Source: Melampsora larici-populina 98AG31 (taxonomy: Eukaryota; Basidiomycota; Pucciniomycetes; Pucciniales; Melampsoraceae). From it: a stretch of DNA of 64,000 nucleotides. Positions within the stretch are counted from its first letter, which is position 1. Each line of letters begins with the position of its first letter. A program made the translations under genes and the position numbers. Shown here in pieces: positions 1 through 12,276 of the stretch. Location: contig NW_006768791.1 in assembly GCF_000204055.1 (NCBI RefSeq), positions 1 through 64,000 of the forward strand, given 5' to 3'. The notes under the pieces are model-generated. The model did not search any database. It was not told the DNA's origin and was given only the letters and a program-made list of their open reading frames with translations.

Positions 1-46
1 ATGATCCATTTCGAGTTTTCCAGGCTGCACAACTGAAGAGCGATTT

Positions 47-1313
47 ATGGCGACGATGGCTCTTGGGCTTTCCAATCGCCAGCACATGACTGCCATCCAC
101 AACGACATAACCAGTCAGATCAGCGAGCTCCGTGATCATGCGGCCACCTCGGCAGCTGATAGTGCTGTTAAGGCGCCTTGGCTCAATAAAGAGGACGCTG
201 CTGAACTTCGGGTAAGTTCAGAACTCATCATCCACATCTTTTTGGCAACTGACCTCCTTGATTCAGTCATGTCTCCGCAATACTGCCTTCAAGCAAATCC
301 ACCGAGGTGACATACAGGCATATACAGCGACTGCCGACAAAACCGGACAGAAGAACAAATTGCCGGCATGCCTTCACGCGGTAGTTATGGTAAGCAATTC
401 TTCTTCTTCTTCTTCTGTCCAACACTCACCCTATCAAGAAAGAGGCTTACAAGGGCCATACTGTAGAATGCGATACTTGCGAATCCCACTCCCTGGAAGA
501 AACGGTTGCTGCCTCCTGGATATGGCAAAAATCCCAAACAATCCCACACCAAAGCTTTCGGCTCTTTGGTCAATGTGGTGTTGAAAGAAGTACGAAAAGA
601 ATTCGAAGGAAGTGTGCGTTCTATTTCATTTTTCTGATTGATTGAATCGAATCGGGTTGAATCAAACTGAATTGAATTGAATTCAACTCAATTTGCAGCT
701 ACTCGAAAACATTCACCTTCCCAATCGAACCGGCCCTACTGACGAAGAAGCGGTCCCCACCATTGAATCACTTTATGTCAAACTCAAGGAAAAAGAAGCC
801 GAAAGCAAAGTAGGTCGAGTAGTTGTTCGTGAAGAGATCGTGGCCAACTTTAAGCATCAAGAAGAGGCTCGATTAGCTTACCTGGTACGATTATGCACCA
901 CGTTTTCCTTTCCTTGTTGAAACTGATCAGTGGTGTTTTACTTCCATCAGCGCATGCAAGCCTGTCATTGGGGCTTTTACAAATCGGAGTACAGTGATAA
1001 GAGTTTTTGGTGCGTGGTGGATGACCAATTGGAGGTCTTACGAAAACAATCGAGAAGATATCGATATGCGTAGGTTCTTATCCTAACATGTTGATCTTAC
1101 TGTTACTAACAAACTTCCAACATATGTGATAGGTTTGCTATCATTTGTCTGGCGGAAGATTATGATTTGTTCAAGGGTAAGAAGACTTTAGCAGAACTCC
1201 GACCCCTCACCTCCTTCCCAGTTCCCGACGACGAATGGATTCGCAAGGTCATGAGTGAACTTGATGAAACCTGGGGCGATGATGTTCCAGAACTAGAAGC
1301 CCTACATGAATGA
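47..1313 (+). CDS. Unknown multi-exon protein, possibly a rust-specific expanded family
   Basis: I do not recognise a named family. Six exons fit GT-AG rules and sum to 307 codons: 47-211, 267-389, 467-613, 699-884, 951-1069, 1133-1313 (306 aa from the ATG at 47). The last intron has a textbook branch site (ttactaac). An acceptor-like ttttccag ends at 24 and the frame stays open from there to the ATG, so the gene may begin upstream of the window. The protein is soluble, rich in charged residues and Trp, with no signal peptide or membrane segment. A C-terminal block around FWCVVDDQLEVLRKQS followed by YDLFKGKKT resembles multicopy hypothetical proteins I associate with rust genomes; that is memory, not a search. 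The 79-nt second intron starts with a (TTC)n tract. Confidence 0.6.
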
Positions 1314-2017
1314 GTAGTTCTCTTTGGCAAAGTCATTCTTTTATTTGTTTATTTGGTCTTTTTCATTTAAAACAGCCTGGCGCTATTGTAACATATTTCT
1401 TTTGTTATCTCATGTTGTTTGTATTTGTTATCTTATGTTTTGTATGCAATGAACGGCCTAGCGCCGTTATTTATTGTTTATTCCACATCACAGCCAAAAG
1501 CGAGACCCAGAGCAAGCGCGAGAACAATTCAGAGCAAAACAGGAGCAGCAAAATCGGGGATCCTTAAGCGTATTTCAACCAGCAAAAAACTGTTTTCAAA
1601 CCAAGTCTGAAACATCGGTTTCAAACCTGATCGGCGGAGTCAAGTTGACCACCGGTTTGTCCGTCACCAAAGAAAGTCGGTTTCCCAACGGATTCTGAGC
1701 ACCGGTTGAAAAACCGTTTCGGTGGGTCCGTGGTGTAGTGCAGTGGCTCCAAAATCCAGCTATGGTAGCTTGCAGTCACGCTTTACTTTGTTTGTCCCAT
1801 TTTGAATATCATAGGCACATACAGAAAGATTTTGGGTGGCATGGTGGTACATCACAGGTGCATGTACTGTCTCATTGAAGATATTATCTAATATCAATGC
1901 TGGATGGAATATACTGCTTACATTCCCTGGATCAGGCATTTATGTAGAAAGATATCTGTATCTGTTTAAGAAAGGTGTATGACAGGAAAATTGCATTCGA
2001 TAAAGTATAGGAACATC
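1314..2017. other. Intergenic, no gene seen
   Basis: AT-rich DNA after the stop of the first gene. Around 1590-1720 several short accggttt/aaaccggt-like words occur in both orientations, which may be a degraded repeat, but no clean terminal repeats or target duplication could be defined. Confidence 0.4.
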
Positions 2018-2596
2018 TTAGCTTAAACAAGCCCTCTCTGCGCAGCCACATGCCTCACAGAGGGGCTTGGGACTAATTGTGAAATCTTGGCACACAGACT
2101 CCAAGGATTAAGTCCTCTTGAGTCATTTTTTGGCTTTCACAGTGTTCCTCACTGATAAACAACACTTTGCTTTACATGCAAAGTCCTTTGGCATGATTTT
2201 GTACATGTGTTCTACCACTGATCAACCCGTAAAAATCCTCCATTTGTGAATGCTTGAGGTTGCTTTTCAAGCTATCTGTCTGCCCTGTAAGGGGGTGGAC
2301 CTCACTGTACAGCCCATATTCAAAACACAAAGCGCCTTAGATTTTCATCCCATTTTCCCAGCCAAATCACCCAGGATATCTTAGATATGAGCATACCAGG
2401 ATGTGTACAATATCATGCTGTAGAAAGTTGCCTGCAAGGAAAATTGGTATTTATCAGTGAGGAAAACAGGAAAAAGAAAAAACAACCTAAGAGGACTTAA
2501 TCCTTGGAGTCTCCATGCCAAAATTTTATGATTAGTCCCAAGCCCCTCTGCTAGGCGCACAGACATGGCCACACAGAGAGGGCTTGTTCAAGCTAA
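2018..2596. mobile_element. Mutator-type MITE with ~200-bp terminal inverted repeats
   Basis: The two halves are long imperfect inverted repeats (about 200 bp each). Outer ends read TTAGCTTAAACAAGCC on the left and the complement of TTAGCTTGAACAAGCC on the right. The element is flanked by a perfect 9-bp direct repeat, AGGAACATC (2009-2017 and 2597-2605). A 9-bp target duplication with very long TIRs and no coding capacity is the hallmark of Mutator-like (MULE) non-autonomous elements. Internal landmarks (gaggggcttgggactaat, aaggattaagtcctctt) recur in both arms. A short relative lies at 51647-51737. Confidence 0.85.
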
Positions 2597-3523
2597 AGGA
2601 ACATCAGGGGTCAGGGAGGGGAAAGATCCAATTGAATTCCTCCAATCCAAAGTCAAAAATGTTGTCCTCAAAATGTGTGAGTACCAAGTCAAAGGTAATC
2701 CTCTGGACAACCATTTGTGGGGTTGACTTCAATAGGTCAACTGATAGGCCAAATCAGCTTCAGCTCATTCCACCAAACCTGTAAAATGAGGCCAACTGTG
2801 GGCTTAACAACAGTTCTTACTTACTCATGATTTGACAGTCCTTTTTCAAAAAAAAAATAGACAGGCTTTCACATTGATTTGTGAAGATCAAGTTCCCTTG
2901 TGAAATAAGCATATCATGGTTAGACTAACTATGTAAAGAGAATCACAGATAAAACACTCTCTCACATTCAATTGATCCTCCATTCAACCTTGAATTTCAA
3001 TGTGGTCCACTACTACTTTTTTCATGAAGTAAAAAAAGAAGAAAATGGTGATAACAAAGTTTAAAAGCACGAGAAAGAAAACATGGAACAATGAGTACAG
3101 AAAAGGTATGTTGTAGTCCTTTTGAGGAAACAAGAGAGGAAGATAAAAAAATCAGTCTCAATGCGCACTTTTCTTGTTCTTTTCTTTGGATCAAGACACA
3201 ACCTTGTTGAAGAACCTCTTCCTGTCTGGGCCTGGTTAAAGAAAGAGGAAGCCTTTGGGTAATAAGGAAAGGAGAGATGATTTTGTTTGGCTTTTTCAAT
3301 TTATCTAATCATTTTTCTTAAGAGTTTCTTTGGTCTAATGAGCAAACTTGCCAGGGGCCAGCAGCATGAAAGACTCATGTGGCAAGACAAAAAAAGTTGA
3401 ATAATCAAAGCCTATCAATTCGGGTGTACACGTACGAACTTGGGGTTGAGATAATCGATATGCATTCAAACATCCCATCACTCTTTTCACTTCCCTCAAT
3501 CGCTGCCCCAGGGGGTTCCTCCT
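2597..3523. other. Intergenic, AT-rich
   Basis: No supportable gene. The region holds the 3' flank of the minus-strand RBM25-like gene and AT-rich DNA. A minus-strand open frame at 2997-3299 has no recognisable domain and no splice context. Confidence 0.4.
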
Positions 3524-6420
3524 TTAGGTGGTAGTGTTGTTGGATATCAGACCAGCTTCAGCTGCTCGAAGTTCGAAGATGAGCACTCTCCCTTCAAACA
3601 CAACATGCGACCATATGAGGTAGTCTAAGTCAGTCTCAAAGATAAGAAATCAAGATGACGAGAAAACCCACAAAATTTAAGAGTAAATTCTTCAGCTTCC
3701 TCAGCTAGAACTGGTTCAAGTTCTGTGACTAAACCTTGCGCATCTTTGTGAGCTCTGATATGATCAATGATCGCAGAGACCAACTCATCTTCTTGCATTC
3801 CAAGATATTCGATAATCTTCTTATTCGCAAACGGTTCGAGTTTTTCTTTGATTATGGTCTAGAGATGCATAGGTCTCGAGCGTTAGCTGTTGTGGAAAAG
3901 GAAAGCTAAAAGGAAAGTTTCATACCTCGCTCAACCACTTCCAGTCCACTGTCAGCAACCACAATGCATCTTTGTCATTAGGAATAGATGAGACTATTTC
4001 ACGCATCTTCTTTTTCTTCTTCTCTTCCACCATTCCTGCTGTTTCCCTGGGTTTGGACGTTATGGTCGGGTTGCCAAACTGAATGTTGATCTTGCTTGGG
4101 GTGGGGTTTTGTTTGGTTTCGTCGTCATCGTATGTCAGTGGGATCAGAGCTCTCTTTTTCCTAAAACCGTCGTCATCATCCTCATTACCACCCAAAACTC
4201 CACCATTGCTCTTGTTCTCCTTTTTCAACGAGATCGGTTGTAAGGTGGTCGAAGTTCCTCCGGAATTGTTTTTACCATTTGTCTGGTTAGAGTTGTGGCT
4301 GGCGCTGAATCCACCAAAAGACAGCTGTATCGGTTTGCCGCCTTCGTCAAGTTGTAAAAGTCCAGCTTTACGATTCTCATCTTGGATCTTGGCGATCATT
4401 TCAGCTTGTCTATTTAAGAAGTCCTCCGACTCTTTCTTGATCGCTTCTAATTGCTCTTGCTCTAATTCTTCGTCGATCCTATCTGATTTTTCTTCACGCT
4501 GTCGGAAAGTCTTTCGAATCGATCTCCATTTCGATCGATTGGAGTAAAACAATTCTTTGCCTCTGCTGATCTCGATATCGTCATCCCAGTTCGATAGTCT
4601 TGCTTTTGTTTGATTTCGGATGCGCGTTTCTTCATCTCTAATCGATTTTTCTCGTTGTTGATCTCTCTGATTGGTCTGTGCTCGATTTCGTTCTCTCGTC
4701 TCCCATCGGCGTTCACGGTCTTTGAATTCAAGATGATTCATGCGTTTTTTTCGGTCTTCCCTCATTTTCTCTTCTTCCTCGTCATTTACAGGAAGAGACG
4801 CATCGTGGTTCGAAGATCCTGATCCAAGCTGCTGTTGGGCCGCAGCCATCTGACCAGCACGAACAAATCCCATTGGTCGGTTGAAGGTTTGAGGGTCATT
4901 TGCAGGCGAACCGCTGGGGCCCGAGCCAGAGCCACCGCGTGGACCCATCGGCGTGTTGTTAGAGGATCCGTAACCTGCCTTATTGTTGTTATTTGAGCCA
5001 CCAAAACCGCGAGATCCAGCAGGTGAACCTGATCCACCATCCCTACTAGCGCGATCTCGCTGTTCTTTAGATTTCTCGGCGTCGCCTCGCTTGCTGATAG
5101 CCCGTTCACGGAAAAATTGTATTTCTCGCGTGATAAGACCTCGCGACTCTTCAGGCAGATCTTCAGGTGCAAGATCTTGTAAATGAGCGGCCATGTTCTT
5201 CTTGTTGGAGCCATTAGCCGTTGCAGCAGGGTTATTAGCAGACGTAGACTCGGATGCAGTCGCCGCTAGAATGTCCGGATCTTTCATTTGCGAAATTAAT
5301 CCTTCAAGACGTTCAATAACTTGGGTATCCAGCTCAGTGTCTTGCTAGAAACAGTCATGTGGATCATTCAAAGTGATTAGCGACAGGTTTCGAAGCGGAA
5401 TCGATTTGAGTTAATGACTGAGCTTACATCAGTCTTAATTTTGGTAGCTGCGTATGTATCGAGCCTTGCTTTGGTTTTGTCATCGGGCTTGATCATTAAA
5501 GCCTTCTCGCCGCCACGACCACCATTGATCGGAAGTTTGGCACCATCGATCACCTTCATACATCTCAGTACACTTTCCGGGTCGCCGTACTCAGCGAAAC
5601 CGAATGGTTTGGGCTTCCCATTCGGGTCCCTGATGCGCCTTAATGAGACCAGATGACCTGCACATCCTAATAATCGTTCGAGCCAGGCGTCATCAACCCC
5701 ATCGGCAATTGAACCCACAAAGAGACTGTAGATCTCAGTGGGAACAGGTCTGGTTGGTAAGGCGGTGGGAGTAGATTGAGAATTGATCGGGTTATTGACG
5801 TTCAACGGAGGAGAAATGATTGAATTGATGTTGTGTGGCTGGCCATGAGAACCCAGTCCAGCATGACGATTCTGTGGTATGAATGTCGGCGGTGTATGAT
5901 GTTGAAATTGGGGATGAGGGTGATGTTGATTCAAGACAGGTTGGTGAAGGCCAGGTGGAGGAAGATGTTGAGGATGTAGATGTGGAAATCCTGGTGGAGG
6001 GGGTAGATGGTGAAACGAATTCCCCACAGGAAGTGGCCCTTGAGGTGAGTGTTGATGAGGTTGAGAAGCAGGTTGTGGTGAAGGAGAAGGTTGTTGAGAA
6101 TGGGGAGCTCCATAGCCCATCGGTGCTGGAGACTGTTGGGACGGGGTTGATCCCGGTGGTGGTTGGGCAAATCCCATAGGGTTGGGCGGCTGAGGCGTAG
6201 TAGTGTGGTTCATACCAGGTTGGACGAAGGGTGGTGAACCCAAAGGAGGTTGGAATGCGCCCGGAGGAGGAGGGCCATAACCAAGAGGTGGCTGTTGACC
6301 GTGAGGTGGATAAGGAGGATACGCTGATGGTCAACGCAATGAGAAGCATGTTCAGCCGACTTTCTGATCGGGGGAAGGGATGGAACAGAGTGAGAGATAT
6401 CACTTACCACCACCGTACAT
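3524..6420 (-). CDS. RBM25: RBM25-like splicing factor (RRM + charged region + PWI domain)
   Basis: Nuclear RNA-binding protein of the U1 snRNP-associated RBM25/Snu71 type, acting in 5' splice-site choice. Five exons on the minus strand: 6408-6420, 5428-6323, 3926-5344, 3672-3858, 3524-3591; total 861 codons, 860 aa, all phases consistent. The N-terminus (1-200) is Pro/Gln/His-rich. An RRM at about 200-285 has RNP2 LFVGSI and RNP1 KPFGFAEY. The middle is a long RE/RD-rich charged region (about 430-600), typical of RBM25. The C-terminal PWI fold (777-860) shows KLEPFANKKIIEYLGMQEDE and ends near KFWRVLIFELRAAEAGL; the Trp codon is formed across the last splice junction (t + gg). The first exon is only 13 nt (MYGG plus one base), supported by a clean gtaagt donor. 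Three open frames on the plus strand here are antisense shadows. Confidence 0.9.
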
Positions 6421-8378
6421 TATATGAGCGAAGAGAAGAATATATAAAGCTGGAGTGAAAGACTATCTGACAGATCGATTCAAGGAAGAAAGAAACCTCT
6501 CACAATCCAAACCACAAAAGGTCAAAGTCATTCAAGCCGAATTGTATGCACTAAGTTATTTTAGAAGGAACTGTGTATAAAGCCATGATACATAAGTCAG
6601 ACTCAGGTCACCCTACAAAACAAATCGGGTTTTAAACTCTATGTCACATACATCGTTACCTTACATCAACCTTTCACAACTATTACAAGTGATCTGGTTC
6701 ATGGAAGTTCAGCAGACTTATTTGCACCAAAAAATCATGATTGTAAGGCAGAATGAAAATAATATGTACTGTTTGGTGTGGTTGGATGTATGATCTATAG
6801 CTTTAAATAATTGGTCATGGATTGAGGACAAGTGATCCTATTTTTTACTTTCAAGGGGAGTTTAGTTCTACAAGTTTCTGGTGTTAACCAAGATGATTGG
6901 GACCAAAACATCATAACTCAGTCTCATCTTGAAGTTCCACTGCACAAAATCAAGAGTGCAACCACTCATGCTATTCAATATCAGAAAGATGTAGTGCAAG
7001 ACTAGCCTGCAAGAAATAATCAGATGCACTAGGCCTCAGGTACTTAATGATACATTTGAAAGCAGTAGTATTAGACATCCATAATTAACTCATCTTGATG
7101 CTCCACCCTCAATTATGCAAAAAAAATGAAAGTCCAACAAATGATCTTGATAAAGAACAGGATCATATACCACCACTATATTCTTTGATATACAAGTAGA
7201 CATACTGATGCTCAGATACATAACCAAGTTTTCAGAATATGTGAAGATGAATCAAACCAAACCACAAACCAAAGCTCATCTATGGTGTACACCATATTAT
7301 AAAAAACCTAAGTGCAATCATCTTGGTAAATAGTAGAAACATGTAGCACCACAGTAAATCTTGGGATACAATACATAAACCCATGGGTACAGGTTTATAA
7401 CCAAGAGGAGCCATAAACATCCCCCAAACAAAATCACACCTTATTGCCAAACTTCAGGCACACCTGCCCATCTTGTGAAAGATTGCAGCTACTCATTTTG
7501 ATCTGCCATGTCTAGGACTACCCAAAACTTAACCAAATCCCTCTTGAGCTGTGCCCGCTCAAATGAAGGAGTTACATACAAAGTCAATGTTTTGGTGTGA
7601 GAGTAGCCTGAGATTTATTCCAAAAACCAGCCTCCTTATAAAACATTTTTTTATAATTTCAACATGAATCATCTGGTTTGCAATGTGGAGCCATACCAAG
7701 CTGTGAATGTGATTATACAGGAGAGTTACAAGATATTGATACTATTACCGCTGCATGAATTTTAATGAGACTCAACATGGGGCATGTCCTAGGTTCCATC
7801 AAGAGACCTGCCAATATGTAAATCCTTGTGCATTCAAGGTGACCTACCAAGATGAGTATTCAGGGGGAAAATAAATTGGTGCCATTTTGAACTTCTAAAT
7901 TTGTTTTAAAAGTATGTGGTCACAATCAAAAAGCTTGTATACAATGTGAGATAGATTTATAAAACTTTCCAAGGAATTTTGTAACCCTTTTGTCCTCTTT
8001 TATCTGGATAACAATTTTGTAATATGCCATGCCTTGATAATCCAATCAATTATATGATGATCTATAAATATTTCTGGTGGAATCATTAGTGTACAACCTC
8101 TTTTCATCTTTTTTGAAAGCATCTCTATCATTTTTCTTGTTAGCTCAAGAGGTGTGTTGATCACATGTGGTTTTGTCATATGAGAATTTGAATTTCTTGA
8201 TATCTCCTTTATTCTGGAGCTCAGGAAAACTCAATGGAGCTTTGATGTATTTTAATCTTCATTCTGACCAGCATTAAATTTACAGTGATGGATTAATAAA
8301 AAGAGATAATAAGGGGTGTCAAGTTTGAGTTTTTTTATGGCTTTTACCCTAACAAACATCTCCTGCTGCAGCATAGTT
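6421..8378. other. Long AT-rich intergenic stretch
   Basis: About 2 kb without supportable reading frames, RNA genes or defined repeats. Composition resembles decayed transposon DNA. Nothing further could be resolved. Confidence 0.4.
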
Positions 8379-9030
8379 TTAGGCAAATTTGACAAAACCA
8401 GGAGAAGTTTTATGTATCCCGTTTTTGCAAAGTTTTTGCAAAATGCAAACAATGTATGTATGTTTACAACATTTGATGAGAGAGCTCACCTTGACTGATT
8501 TGCTCTTGTAAACAGTGGGCTTGATAGTGGATTCAAGGTTTCCAATCTCAAAGGTGGATTCATTGGTCCAAATGACTCGCTTCCAATCACCCACCGTCCA
8601 TGCTGCATAGTTTTCTGCAAACTCAAGTCACACCGCTTTATGTTTAGCACTCAAATGGGGCTTCACTATTGCTACTCTTGAGTTGTAACCGAGGGATTTT
8701 AGAGCCAGTCAAATCGTAGCTGCACTCGCTTTTGTTGCAGATCACTGGACTATATCACACATGGGAGCTTTTCAAGACTGTTTGACATCACACTCAAGAT
8801 GTTGGAGATTGCAATTGGTCAACAGAGATGGTTGGCCAGATGGTTTGTGGCCTTTTATTGAGCCTTCTGCCTTGAATTTTGCAAGGTCAGATTGGACTGT
8901 TGTGCCTGGACACCCTAGAGTTTGGCTGATATCTATGTTTCTCTTCTTTGCAAGGTGCATTCCAACCATTTGGTTTGTAAGATCATATGGTAAGGGCTTC
9001 ATATCAACAATTTCAGAGGTGATTATCAAC
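8379..9030 (-). pseudogene. Decayed Tc1/mariner (DDE_3-type) transposase fragment
   Basis: Read on the minus strand, 9030-8772 encodes a helix-turn-helix segment (ISQTLGCPGTTVQSDLAKF, then SGQPSLLT, cf. the usual SGRP-lt), and 8640-8379 encodes the start of the catalytic domain (KPHLSAKHKAV, WKRVIWTNESTFEIG). The order and spacing match Tc1/mariner transposases; the first catalytic Asp is replaced by Asn (WTNEST instead of WTDES). The two parts are separated by stops, including a TGA at 8628-8630 where an Arg codon is expected (KAV*LEFA). The rest of the catalytic domain is not recognisable. Element ends were not found. Confidence 0.75.
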
Positions 9031-10734
9031 ACATTTGACCAGAAGATTGGTAAACAACAAAAATTAAAATAAAAAAAATTAAAAACTAAAACCATAGCTT
9101 TTATGTAAATGTGTGTATAGTGCGTGGAGGCAAGACCTTGGCAATTTGGGATCAAGTAAATACAGGTAAATACTCAATAAGTTGCCCTTTTGTCCCCGCC
9201 AGCTCAAATTTCAGATTGTCCAATCTGGTTGGATTCTAATTTTTTCATCGAAATCATTTGCTGCTCTTTCAACTCGAGCTCGGTTTAATGTCCCAAGCCA
9301 ACAAGATCTTGGGTTACAAGTTGTTCTTTTGCTCAACTTCATATGACAAAAACTCACGGAGATAAAATACATTTGCCAAAGAAGATTAATTCTTCAGAAA
9401 AAAAAACAAGAAATCATTATTTTTCTCCAAAAAGATATGCAGGGATTGCTCTGCATGAGAGCGGTCCAAAAGCTGAGAAAAATTTGATAAAGGTGATGTC
9501 TTGATATAGATATACTCTTTTGAAAAAAAAAACCCAAAAGATATGCATGAATTGCGCTCAATGAGAGCATTCCAGAACTCCAATCGGCTGGTTGATACAA
9601 TAGGTTTTGAGGTGTAGCAATCATTTCGGGCCTTCTTTTGAATTTGACAACAATTTGCCTCCACACACTATACATAAGTACATATTCCAGAGTTATATAT
9701 ATGCATCAAACTTAAAAATGTATGACCTGGGATCTTACTGCCCCCCCAAAGTATGTAAATTAAATATACATTGACTTGTCTTGGCAAAGACCCAAAATAT
9801 GCAACCTTGACCAATTCACTTGATTCACTGCTAAGAGTATAATTAAAAACTATGTAGAAGATATTTGCAAAGACCTGAAACATGCAGCATTTTAATATCC
9901 TTTGGATTGAGCAGAGTTTATCCCTGTTTATCCGGCTTGAACAATATTCAATAGCTGTAATCATGCATCAAAAACAACCACACATAATACCACATATGAT
10001 TCACAGAACCCAATTAAGTAAAAAACATGAGTGTTTTATCACCAACATTGTTCAAGGCCTGTAATTTCAGGCACTCACCTCCAAATTCAGTATAAATTCC
10101 ACCCCACTAGGCCCAGGAAAAATCCTCATTATGGCCAACAAATTTTGAATATTTGCCATAGAATTTTGAAAAGCTTCCAATCAACAATTTTTCTTATCAA
10201 TATCATTCAATTGCTTCACTGAGGTTACATAGCTGTTTTTTCAAGATGTAAGTGCAGCTCATTCCCAAACTCTGATTTCATTAAGGTTTATGGCTTTAGA
10301 ACCTTCAAGTACCACAGAATTGTCATCATATATCTCAGAAGAATTGGACATACTGACAATTGGTGGGGACTGTGGAATGTATCTTGCTTCTTGAACCTTC
10401 TCTATTGCAATATGTTCCAATAGAAGATCCCATTGTTCTTTTGTTCTCCACAATTTTCTCATCCCTGAATTCTTTCTTTTGTCACTTCTAAACTTATCAC
10501 AAGTGCCACTATTTAAAATAATTCAACCAAGTATTCCTTGAAACAAACAGTAGACTGATCCTGCAGTTATCTGGTTTTTGGGCTTTGTGCAGCCAATCAT
10601 TGATTTCAGATTTTTGCATATCAGCACTCCAGTAAGTTGATAAGAACTCTCCAATCAGATGGTTCCTAGATTTCTATCTCTTCTTAATCAGATGATCCAT
10701 TAACATACTGATTCATCACAAGATTATTTCAGGG
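9031..10734. other. Intergenic, repeat-derived
   Basis: No supportable gene. Two imperfect direct copies of a roughly 45-bp segment (aaaagatatgca...gagagc) lie at about 9428-9472 and 9536-9580. A minus-strand 67-aa open frame at 10259-10462 (WRTKEQWDLLLEHI) looks like a small piece of a larger coding sequence, but has no partner exons that I can identify. Confidence 0.35.
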
Positions 10735-11175
10735 ATGCTTGCCAACAGACATTCTGGGTTCATAGCCTTGATGTTTGTGTCTGTTGTTTCAATGGTAATT
10801 GGGTTTAATGGCGTAGAAGGTGTTTATAATTTTAAGTGTACTCTTTGTAAAGAAGAAAGGCACCTTACACATACAGATTCCAGGGAATTTGGAGAAAAAC
10901 TGGCTTGTGATTGTATGTTGCCAGAGTCAGAGAAGTGTAAAAGACAAAGACCAGTATATTATTTGGTGTGCCAATGTGGCGACTTTCATCTTGATGGGGA
11001 ATGTCCTGGGAAACATCAAGGGTCCTGCACAGAAGTTCATCCACTCCCAGTATCAAGGGAAAACCAAGATATTGTGAATCTCTCAGATCAATACCAGAAC
11101 CGCTCCGCAACATATAGCGGTATCGGAGCGGTATTGGAGCGGTTTTTACACCGCTATATTGACCACTATACGTAG
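10735..11175 (+). CDS. Small secreted cysteine-rich protein, 3' end replaced by a MITE (effector candidate)
   Basis: Single-exon open frame of 146 aa. The N-terminus has a hydrophobic core (FIALMFVSVVSMVIGF), giving a predicted signal peptide with cleavage near VEG/VYN. The mature part carries ten cysteines in CxxC, CxC and CxCG arrangements (KCTLC, ACDCM, VCQCGDFHLDGEC, GSC), suggesting disulfides or a metal-binding knuckle. The last ~28 codons lie inside the MITE that starts at 11089, so the C-terminus is transposon sequence. Reading past one copy of the 7-bp target duplication would give a different stop about eight codons on. Secretion is predicted from sequence; a role as plant-targeted effector is inference. 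I do not recognise the family. Confidence 0.55.
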   Translation: MLANRHSGFIALMFVSVVSMVIGFNGVEGVYNFKCTLCKEERHLTHTDSREFGEKLACDCMLPESEKCKRQRPVYYLVCQCGDFHLDGECPGKHQGSCTEVHPLPVSRENQDIVNLSDQYQNRSATYSGIGAVLERFLHRYIDHYT

Positions 11176-11451
11176 CGGTGGCTCCGCTCCGCCATCCCAA
11201 GGCGAGAAAACCATTAGCGGTCTGACCGCTCCGATATGGGAAGGGTCTGAGGGCACTTCAATATGCCTTTTAGCCCTTATAGCAGTGATATATAGCGGTA
11301 TCGGAGCGGTAAAATACCTTCCGCTCTGATACCTTGTGATATTTTTTTAAAAAAAAATATCGGTCAAGTATCGGTGATCTCATAGCGGTTACTCCGCTCC
11401 GATACCAAAATGGGTTGAAATCCATAGCGTATCGGAGCGGTTCTGGTGTTG
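11089..11451. mobile_element. hAT-like MITE, 363 bp, inserted in the secreted-protein ORF
   Basis: Termini are inverted repeats of about 19 bp (CAATACCAGAACCGCTCCG on the left; right end complementary to CAACACCAGAACCGCTCCG). The flanks carry the direct repeat CTCAGAT (11082-11088 and 11452-11458). The interior repeats the words tatagcggt and tatcggagcgg in both orientations, the sub-terminal repeat pattern common in hAT elements. A 7-bp duplication is one short of the usual 8 for hAT, so the superfamily is tentative. There is no coding capacity of its own. Confidence 0.75.
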
Positions 11452-12276
11452 CTCAGATGGTATCCAAAGTATAGAGATATGATCAATGAAATAATGTAGG
11501 AAGTTAAATAAACTATGGTGACCTTATACATAAACCAGTGTTTCTCTTTTACTTTGCCAAGAATGTGAAAAGTACCATGCTTGATGATTAGATAGCTCAG
11601 ATCATGATTTGTAAAGTTTCTCATTTGGCACTAATTGTTTACATCTCCTTTTTCATATTTGATTTGTTTGAAAAAAAACTCACAAAACTTTGTGCTAACA
11701 CTTCAATGGTTGTTCAGACTGTGCAATAATGGCTCAAATCATGAATCTTCCAGATATTTTATCTCACATTGTGACATTCATATTTCTGGAGACCTCACTA
11801 TATATGTAAGAATTATCAATGGTTTGATCTATGCCAATTTTGACTTTCATCAGAAATCAGGATGAAAGAATGGAAAAAGAACAATCACCAGATTTTATTC
11901 TAAGAAAAACAATTCACTTCACCTACAACTCAAACCCAAAATGAAGAAATGAAATATTCATTTACACATGTATTGATTATACCTTGAGGTGAAGAGATGT
12001 ATTCTTCTGATCCCTTCTGGCTTTTGTATAATTTTCTACAATGTCTCAATTTTCTAAACTCAGTGGTAAATTTGTAGTCTGGTGTAGTGTTAGATTATCT
12101 AGTTCTCTTCTAAGCAAATAGGTGAGTGTCAAATTATCCTTGAACCCTCCATTTATATTCTTAAATATGGATTCAACCACCAAAAAAACATCTGTACTAT
12201 GTCCCAATGGTAGGTCTTCAGCAATTTGGGTGGTGATCAACTGGGACCTCTCCGCTTCCCACTTATAACTCACCTA
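11452..12276. other. Intergenic
   Basis: Sequence downstream of the disrupted secreted-protein gene. The small open frames present have no signal peptide, domain or splice context that supports a gene. Confidence 0.35.

Noticed and set aside
1310..1698. Overlapping plus-strand frames after the first gene
   Set aside because: Mutually overlapping short frames without domains; no single frame is supported.
4083..4547. 154-codon plus-strand open frame
   Set aside because: Antisense shadow of the RBM25-like coding exon; composition (Ser/Leu/Phe-rich) is the complement of the charged region.
5792..6403. 203-codon minus-strand frame overlapping the RBM25 exon
   Set aside because: Alternative frame of the low-complexity Pro/Gln-rich exon; the other frame contains the RRM and splices in phase.
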